From Allomyces arbusculus (Eukaryota > Blastocladiomycota > Blastocladiomycetes > Blastocladiales > Blastocladiaceae): DNA of 64,000 nt. Position numbers and translations under genes: made by a program. Of the stretch, positions 57,205 through 64,000 are shown one piece after another (positions within the stretch are counted from its first letter, which is position 1; each line of letters starts with the position of its first letter). The stretch lies in the NCBI GenBank assembly GCA_027604705.1, contig JADHYV010000019.1, positions 124,001 through 188,000 on the forward strand, in the 5' to 3' direction. Under the pieces are notes generated by a model that saw only the letters and a list, made by a program, of their open reading frames with translations, searched no databases and was not told where the DNA came from.

Positions 57205-58994
57205 TCATCCGAATTGGACGGTGCGAATGGCGAGCGTGGCGAGGTTGACGAGAACGAGTAGTTTGGCGCGCGTGAATTCGGGCAGGAGAAGGACGCGCAC
57301 GGAGGATGGGGAGGGTGGGGCGTCGTCGGTGTCCATGGCGTCCGGGTCGGTGTTCTCGGCGTCGGTGGGGTCTATGCGCAGAAGAGGATGTCAGGAGGAG
57401 TTCCAGCGTCGGCGGAGGTGCAAAGTCGCGTATACCTTCGTAAATGCACGTCGCGAACTCGGGCTGGTTGCCGACGACGAGCAGGCGTGACCGTTCGGGC
57501 AGGACAAATGGGTCGTCGTCGACGTATGGGTAGCACCCTGGATTGAGCAAAAGAGTCAGGATCATCGCTGCGAGGTGCACGACCAAGAGCAATGGGAGTA
57601 GCGTACACAGCGTATCTGGCGCGGTCGGCGCAATGTGCCGCCAATCGAGCATTCGTCGGGCCAGCGCAAGTCGGTCGTCGCCGGGCACGTACTTGAACAG
57701 GTCGTCGAGCGGTTGGCCGCTCGTCACGGCAAGACTACAGTTCAGAATCACGACCGAAAGTCAACCACCGCGACCACTCGTCCACGAGCCAATCGCAATG
57801 ACTAAAGAACGGACGGGAAGCCAGCACACTGCACAAACAAGGGATTCGGTACACTCAAGAATTCCGAGTGTTTACTTGCTTGTGCAAAGAGCGACGGGTG
57901 CATGGGCTGTTGCGGCAAGACGTGCGTCGCTGGGTCGACGGGGCCGGGCAAGACCGTTACGGGTACTGTCGCGGCCATTTGTGCTAGGTAGGCGTCGGCC
58001 TCAGGCAAGCCCTTCTCGACATGCTCGGCCTCGATGACATTGCCCACGACAAAGATGCGGCCGACACGGTGGAGAAGGTCGAGGTCCTACAGAGCATCAC
58101 AAGTCAACAACAACATCCATTGATTCGTACGCGGAAGATGAGTTTGTGGACGCACCTCGTCACAACCCAACTCGCCCGCAACATAATCCGACAACATTTG
58201 CGCGGCGAGCAAGTCCGCATCGGCCGCCCCAAACCGGAACCCCGAGACAAATCCGACCCACGGGCCATCGTTGCCCTCCGGAACTGGCGACGTGAGTGAT
58301 GGGAGGCCGGCATAGCACAAGTCGAGCACGTCAAAACCACCCTGCGCGTTTTCTGACCCAAGCACGGCCGCGACAGTTCCCGTCACGACCGAGTAGTTGG
58401 CCAAGAGCGGTCCCTCGAGCCGCACGCGCCCATACTCGTCCTCGAGCATGACGACGTCCTTTTCCGAGTAGATTTTCTCGCGGTGCGGCGGCGGGAGCGC
58501 GGATCCGTACTGGTCGAGGCGGTTTTGAGCGGTCAGACCAAGGAAATGAGAGGATCAATGAATGGGGCTCGCGTACTTCGCTGGCGATATCATCGAGAAT
58601 ATTGGGCTTGAGTGGCATTTCACAGAAGAGCGTGCCGACGATCCAAACCGTCGACTTTGGGCGAATGTCGACGACGCGCTCAACGTGCCGCACTGTGCCG
58701 CGTTCTGGTCCATGAGACGAGGCGATGAGAGGCAAACGAATTTGGGCCTTGAGAAAGGCAATCCATGGCCAAATTACCCATGACCGAGCCCCATTTGCGA
58801 TTCGCGGCCGCGACAACATGCGGACGCAGTTTTTGCAGGCGCGAAAAGTAGAGGTTGGCGTATTGCTGCGTGTAGGTGCGGTCCTTGAGCAAGAACGGTG
58901 CCGAGGCCGTCAAGTCGAGATTGGCAATGGTGCGCGTCTGAGGTTGGCTTGCAGCATCGGCGCCGTGATGCAGCTGGGTCGACGGTGCGGTCAT
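57205..58994 (-). CDS. POLD2: DNA polymerase delta subunit 2 (small subunit)
   Basis: Seven exons, 58994-58778, 58704-58577, 58509-58156, 58086-57815, 57734-57607, 57537-57436 and 57371-57205, give 455 residues (human 469). The N-terminal OB region includes YANLYFSRLQKLRPHVV and VVDIRPKSTVWIVGTLF. The phosphoesterase-like core carries VTGTVAAVLGSENAQGGFDV, GPWVGFVSGFRFG, FVVGNVIEAEHV, TVLPGPVDPATHVLPQQPMH, FAQASKHSEFLSVPNP, AVTSGQPLDDLFKY and HIAPTAPDTLWCYPY. It ends VRVLLLPEFTRAKLLVLVNL. Each boundary follows these conserved blocks. The subunit bridges catalytic Pol3/POLD1 and POLD3 in lagging-strand synthesis; its calcineurin-like fold is inactive in eukaryotes. The start is the first Met of the frame before the conserved region. 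Confidence 0.94.
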
Positions 58995-59367
58995 GGTTCC
59001 GGTTAATGCTCTTGCGGGGCTGCACCAGGACGTGCTCTGAAGCTCTGGTGGTACACTGTCAAACGGCAGTGGAGAGGAGGACGTCGTCGTTGAGGACGAC
59101 CAGAGAACTTGAGTGACACGACGAATAGAATGCAAGCGTCTGGGTCTTTGATCCCAAGCTCGACACAAGTGGCACCTCGAGCAGGTGATTGTGCAGAGAA
59201 AAGGCAGGGCTTCTCATCTCGATCGCTTGTTGATTTGCGCGTGACCTGGCGTGAAAGCACTTTGCCTTCGTTCATCGTGCTGCCCGCGAGCCCCTGCCCG
59301 CCGCCGCCTTCGACGACGACGACCGCCCCAGCACCTTCGTCCACGACGTTGCCTGTTGCCGCAATCA
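58995..59367. promoter_or_regulatory. divergent promoter region between POLD2 and the Rieske gene
   Basis: 373 bases between opposed starts. A CT/CG-rich stretch precedes the Rieske start; no named element is identified. Confidence 0.45.
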
Positions 59368-60480
59368 TGTCCAGCAGCCTCGCCCTTGCCGCGCGCTCCG
59401 CCGCCCGCGCCGCCGTCGTACGTGTCCGGCTACGACGGCTGCCACGGCTCAATCAAACGCCCAAGCACCCGGCGCCAATCGACCGTGCCCGAAGCTGCCC
59501 GGCCTGCAACGGCGCCTGAAGCGCTTCCAATGCCGGCATCTACGTCCAACCTGACCCGGGGAACCTGGTCATGGTCGACGTTGCCTTGCGGGGACCCCGG
59601 CCGCGATTGGTGTCGGCATCAAGGCGCTTGGAAGGGCCACATTGGTATAATGGAGCACCGAATACTGACGCTGGCTCTCGCGTCCTCATGTATCAATTCC
59701 ACTCGCCGCCCATACGATCCAAACCGCTCGTTCCGGTGCATCATTGCCTGTTCCGTTCATCAGCGCACGACGGGTACGCTCGCCCCCCTCCATGTCGATG
59801 ACGATGACGGCCCATCTGCATCGCAATCCGCGCAAGACACCGGCCATGGGCATCAACCAACCTCCTTGCAACCCCTGCGTGTAGCCCGCGCCTCGTTTCA
59901 CACTTCGGTCGCCGCCAAGACCGAGACGACGCAGATTCCCGACTTTGGCGCCTACAAGAAGACGTCGTCGGCCGCCAACGATCGCGCCTTCACCTACTTC
60001 ATGGTCGGGTCGACGGGTTTCCTGACGGCTGTTGCCGCCAAGAACACGGTGCACGACTTCCTTTCGAACTTGTCGGCCTCGGCCGATGTCCTGGCCCTGG
60101 CCAAGGTCGAGGTCGACCTGACAGCGATCCCGGAGGGCAAGAACGTGGTGCTCAAGTGGCGCGGCAAGCCCATCTTTGTGCGCCATCGCACGCAGGCCGA
60201 GATCGACGAGGCCAACTCGGTCGACATTGCCTCGCTGCGCCACCAGGAGACCGACGCGGAGCGCGCCAAGAAGCCCGAGTTCCTCGTCATGCTCGGCGTC
60301 TGCACGCATCTCGGCTGTGTCCCCGTTGGCGAGTCGGGCGATTTCGGTGGCTGGTACTGCCCGTGCCACGGGTCGCACTACGATATTTCGGGCCGCATTC
60401 GCAAGGGCCCGGCCCCGCTCAACATGGAGATCCCGGAGTACCAGTTCATTGAGGGCGACACCAAGATCGTCATTGGTTAA
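59368..60480 (+). CDS. RIP1: cytochrome bc1 complex Rieske iron-sulfur protein
   Basis: The main exon begins near 59886 (ARASFHTSVAAKTE) and ends at 60480. It holds the single transmembrane helix region (AFTYFMVGSTGFLTAVAAK), the hinge, and the Rieske head with CTHLGC and CPCHGSHYD as cluster ligands plus the PAPLNMEIP loop. A good start exon, 59368-59418 (MSSSLALAARSAARAAV, donor gtacgt), supplies the mitochondrial presequence. The join between them spans 466 bases, far longer than other introns here, and phases do not match directly. A 10-base exon (59763-59772, RTT) would connect them in frame, but this is speculative; a gtgtcc donor at 59423 would also work. The product, about 215 residues, transfers electrons from ubiquinol to cytochrome c1 in complex III. 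Confidence 0.88.
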   Translation, partial: CPAASPLPRAPPPAPPSYVSGYDGCHGSIKRPSTRRQSTVPEAARPATAPEALPMPASTSNLTRGTWSWSTLPCGDPGRDWCRHQGAWKGHIGIMEHRILTLALASSCINSTRRPYDPNRSFRCIIACSVHQRTTGTLAPLHVDDDDGPSASQSAQDTGHGHQPTSLQPLRVARASFHTSVAAKTETTQIPDFGAYKKTSSAANDRAFTYFMVGSTGFLTAVAAKNTVHDFLSNLSASADVLALAKVEVDLTAIPEGKNVVLKWRGKPIFVRHRTQAEIDEANSVDIASLRHQETDAERAKKPEFLVMLGVCTHLGCVPVGESGDFGGWYCPCHGSHYDISGRIRKGPAPLNMEIPEYQFIEGDTKIVIG

Positions 60481-62209
60481 ATTGCTTGCGCTCGCGGTCG
60501 ATGCCATTTCGGACGTGGCGACGTGGTTAACGGGCGCATTGATGCGTCACCGTCGCTGGTCGTGGCCATGTTCGGGTGGATTCAATTGATGGGTCTGTTC
60601 CTTTTTTGTTTTTGTTTGCCTTTGTCCCTACCCCTCCTTCAGTGCGCTCTTGGTCTAGGAATCCAAGGGTCGCTTGCGTTTTTTCCTCGTGCTCGCGCAT
60701 CGCGTGCCTCGACCTTGGCCGCTCCCTCTCCTTTATGTTCTGCCTATTAAATTTCCAAATGCTTGCCAATGCGGAATTCAGTATTGCTGAGCGAGTGCGA
60801 CGTGGATAGACAATGAACAGCAATCCGATGCTGACCCACAATGCAGTTTGACCACTTTACCGACTGGTGATCGCAGTTGCTCTGAGCGAACACCCGGGTG
60901 GACAGCTGCTGTTCCTCGATGCAAGCAAGCAGGACGGCAAGAATGAACTCCACAGTTCGCTCAGACATCGACGACGTGATGTGAAGAGTATGCAGACGTC
61001 GCGCGTGGCTGGAAGGGAAGTGCTTTTGTTTGTCGACTCGATGCTCACAACACAAACACGCTCTCCCCTTCACACTGCTCCACCAACGACTCGACGCTGC
61101 TGCACCCACCACGTTCCGTGCCCTCGCCCATCACCTGCACCATGCCGCCGCCTACGTTTGCTTGCACACGCGCGGCACCAGCCTTCAATTAATGGTACAC
61201 TCCCGCGGCACGACCATTCAATAATCCGCGCACCCGCGTGCCGCCCGCATCCAACGATTAGTGCAATCGCGCAGGACCAGCATCCACCAATCGGTGCAAT
61301 CGTGCAGCACGAGCGCTCAGCACTCGGTTCAAATTCGACCTCGCGGGAACAAGGCGACGCGCACAGAAATGCAAATGGGCAACACGGTCATGCAAATGCG
61401 CATCAATGGCAGCGACTGGGTCGGCTGCAGCTTCGCATTCAAATTTGGTCACGATCACCACGACTCGGGCGTACTACGACAGCACTTCCTCGACAGATGG
61501 CACCTCCACGGACCATGTCGAGTACGATGTCAAGCCTCTTCCAGAGCCGCGCAAGCATACGAGTTCTTTTTGTTGATGTTGAGAGTGATGCGTTGCACTG
61601 TGTTCATCAAAAGCTATCCTCATTTTCGTCGTGCAGCGAAATCTTATCAGCGCTCCGTGCGCGTACCAGTCTCATTCATTCTCATGATACAAAAAACGTC
61701 CCCTCTCTCCCATCATTCTCCGAATAATTCTAGGGTGTTCCACGTTGCGCATCTCTTGTACTAAATATCACTCCGCTTCGATGACTAGATGCTCGTCCTC
61801 GAGGATGCAGTCATCGCGCATGAGGTGATCGCCGAGACGGGCAATCCCAAGTTTCGTCACATGGAGTTCTGTGGCAAGACATGGTTCCCTGATTCCCACC
61901 TTCCATGATTGACACCCTCCCAACCCGCTCTTTTACTGTCTCGTCGACCCTTCGCCTGTGCTCGCCAATGTCCTTTGCCAGGTCCGACAAGGCCAAGGTT
62001 ATCCGGTCAGGGCCCCGTCCCACTTCGACGTAGAACCCGGTCCACGGCGTTCCATTGCCACAACACCTGCAATATGTGGATTTGAAATCCTTGTTGATAT
62101 ATTGGCATTCCTTGATGTTTGTTCTCCACTCTCCACCCGATCATTTTGCCGACAAATGATTATTTACAAGATCAAAACAGGCCCGCAACAAACACAGACC
62201 ACAGCCAGT
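60481..62209. other. intergenic, with a possible coding remnant
   Basis: About 1.7 kb, AT-richer than the genes. Plus-strand bases 61428-61575 read ASHSNLVTITTTRAYYDSTS then a short acidic stretch with some codon bias, and 61788-61908 reads MLVLEDAVIAHEVIAETGN. Neither joins to a full gene. The 286-codon plus-strand frame at 60867-61727 has no family resemblance and is probably chance. Confidence 0.4.
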
Positions 62210-63581
62210 TCAATCGCTCGCGCTGACTGCGACGTCAGCCAACACATTGGTCGTGTCGACAAACAGCGCAAACACGGCCTGGTTATACGGCGTCTCCACG
62301 AGCCCCTTGGCCACTGTGCGCAGTGCCATGCACGCATCGTCGACGTGGTGCTTTCCAACGAGCGGCTTGGCGTCGTCCAGCACAAACAGGTACATGAGCG
62401 CCTCGCACTTGGTTGCCGTAATCGCGGACCGCGACCGAGCCGCGTCAGCCGCCCGCAACTTATCGCGCGCCTGGCCCAGGACCGCCGTAAGCGCGGCGGC
62501 GGCGTCAACCGCGTGCTGCATGGCCCGCCTGTACGCGTTTGGCATCGACGTCGACAAATCGTCGTTTGTGACGATTACTGCGCAGGCTGCTTGAAGAGTG
62601 CGCGCAGGTACGTTTCCTCGACGGTCGGGCGCAAACGGGCTGACGCTTTGCGCCGGGTACGACGCGAGGATCGGCGCGAGCATGGCTGTTTGACGCGCGA
62701 ATTGGTCAAAAAACGCGGCGGTCAGTGGCTGCCATTGGGCTACGCTGCGGTCCTTGACGAGAATCAGGTCGAGAAACATGAGCGGCCTGATCTTGAGCGA
62801 GTCGGCGAGCGCTGCCGCGTGCAGGAGTGTCAGGAGGAGCGCCGTCGGCCGTGACTGCACGGCGGCGCGGTCGATTCCGTATTTTGATGAGCAGTTCACG
62901 GATCGCGAGAGAAATCGGGCACGGGTACTTGGTCGGGTCGGTGCCGTCGGCGAGGTTCAGGTAGATCACGTAGACGCCGCACTCGACGAGCATCGTCGCG
63001 AGCCGCGACTTGCCCATGCCCGAGCTCTGCACGAGGAGGTGCCGGGGAACGCGATTTGGTAGGGGCTCGAGTTCTTTGCGTGGTCGTTGAGCCGGCGAGG
63101 TGGTGAACTGAGTCGCGTTGGTCGGCAGGTTGAGTGAGCCGGTGGCGAGGCCGCCGGTCACCGCTTGCGGCCGACTATTCGACAACGCGGGACTGCTGGT
63201 GATGCCGCTGCTGGTTGCCGATGGCGTGGCGCTCTTGTTGATCTTGACGCTACGAGTTTGGCACCGCGGTCAGCGTACTGCGTTTACGGGAGGGCCCGCC
63301 ATCAACGCGGCGATCAGGAACTGACGAACCGAAGTGTCGCGCTATTTCCCAGCGCGTTGCGCATGCTGAAACTCGAGCGCGGCTTCGACCCGTCGGCGGC
63401 ACGTAGCGTCGGCGTGACGCTGTTCTTGTCGAGGCCGACCTGGTGCGTGACAATGTGCGTCGCGAGCTCGGCAACTGACATGGCCGCGTCGTCGGCGATG
63501 AAGCGCACGGGGCGACGCAGGCAGCGCGCCGTCGCGGTCGCCGCGCTCAAAGTGTAGCGTTAGGCGGTGTGGCGGGGCCAT
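62210..63581 (-). pseudogene. crinkler-like P-loop NTPase effector-family gene, broken
   Basis: The minus strand holds pieces of one gene in more than one frame: a ubiquitin-like-header type N-terminus, a linker, a P-loop segment (LVQSSGMGKSRLATMLVECG followed by VYVIYLNL), and a helical C-terminal region ending in NVLADVAVSASD. The P-loop and the following V-x-Y-x-N-L pattern match the large crinkler-like (CRN/RHS-type) and STAND-like NTPase families that are expanded in zoosporic fungi and oomycetes. The gene looks decayed, with about two or three breaks, and appears fairly young because codon bias and motifs are still clear. Family placement is moderate in confidence. Confidence 0.55.
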
Positions 63582-64000
63582 GGCGAGATGGCTGGAGGGT
63601 AGCGAGAGTGTTGGCGAGGACGGCGGAGAGGAGGAGAAGCGCAACGGTCGGTTGATGGGTGCTGGTGGGAGCGAGAACAAAAAGCAGCATGGCTCAAAAT
63701 GTCAACCAGACCGATGAGTGATCACCGCCCATAATTCCTCCAAGTTGTTGCTGCTGCCAATTGTCTCGCCGAGCCGCAACTTGGCGCAAAATTACCTGAT
63801 CCGCACCGTCACCATGGTATTGCACGTCCCCGCAGCTCACGATGGCGCTCGTCAACCGCGATGGCCTGGACTCGCACCGAGGGCCAGGCTCGCTGCGCCG
63901 AACGATTGATTCACACACCACGCACGATCCACGACCCACGCTTCACGCACCACGTCCCTCAACAATCCGTGCATCTTGTCCACCAGCCAAAAGAAACAAT
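63582..64000. other. window end, no supported gene
   Basis: About 420 bases upstream of the broken P-loop gene. Short frames on both strands show nothing recognisable. Confidence 0.4.

Noticed and set aside
60867-61727. 286-codon plus-strand frame after the Rieske gene
   Set aside because: His/Arg/Pro-rich, no third-position bias, no family resemblance; probably chance in a GC-rich genome.
1-64000. CRISPR arrays, tRNA or rRNA genes, transposons or viral insertions
   Set aside because: I looked for direct-repeat arrays, cloverleaf-type B boxes, reverse transcriptase or transposase motifs and terminal repeats and saw none that hold up; this is a visual check only.

Overview
The window looks like nuclear DNA of a flagellated (zoosporic) fungus with a GC-rich, compact genome, most likely in or near the Blastocladiomycota. 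This is an inference. It rests on short GT-AG introns (about 50-95 bases in most resolved cases), strong G/C third-position bias, fungal-type genes (ENA-like P-type ATPase, stand-alone SPX protein, NT-C2 protein) and genes that go with a flagellum or long-range dynein transport (HYDIN-like ASH-repeat protein, WDR27, Hook, a dynein heavy-chain-tail-like protein). No rRNA, tRNA, CRISPR or prokaryotic operon was seen.

Layout: a partial HYDIN/CFAP-like ciliary protein (1-6.4 kb, +); a gene-poor gap; SPT16 (FACT) and an oxysterol-binding protein (8.2-13.4 kb, -); a small SPX protein (13.9 kb, +); an ENA-like cation pump (15.6-18.8 kb, +); another gap; RNase H2 subunit C and an MFS transporter (20.6-23.5 kb, -); Hook (24.2-26.6 kb, +); a decayed gene (27.1-27.9 kb); a 1.4-thousand-residue dynein-tail-like protein (28.0-32.4 kb, -); two small membrane proteins (32.9-35.0 kb, +); mitochondrial 2-Cys peroxiredoxin and a double-CDGSH protein (35.2-37.4 kb, -); ZNHIT2 (+) facing APC7 (-) (37.9-41.4 kb); a SET-domain protein (41.6-42.8 kb, -); a large disordered nuclear protein (43.0-47.5 kb, -); WDR27 (47.8-51.1 kb, +); a protein built of about 22 copies of an LPAST-type motif (51.6-55.4 kb, +); an NT-C2 protein (+) facing POLD2 (-) (55.7-59.0 kb); the Rieske iron-sulfur protein (59.4-60.5 kb, +); a gap; and a broken crinkler-like P-loop gene (62.2-63.6 kb, -).

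The genes do not form pathway clusters. They are mainly housekeeping genes in divergent pairs that share 300-750 base promoters and tail-to-tail pairs only 17-26 bases apart. Themes are DNA and chromatin maintenance (SPT16, RNase H2, POLD2), cell cycle and RNP assembly (APC7, ZNHIT2), mitochondria (peroxiredoxin, CDGSH protein, Rieske), ion, phosphate and sterol handling (ENA, SPX, OSBP) and the flagellum or microtubule motor system. Exon boundaries were placed by hand from reading frame, splice signals and protein-family expectation. The most novel-looking item is the LPAST repeat protein. About 32 of the 45 donors I placed read GTNCG rather than the usual fungal GTAAGT or GTATGT.
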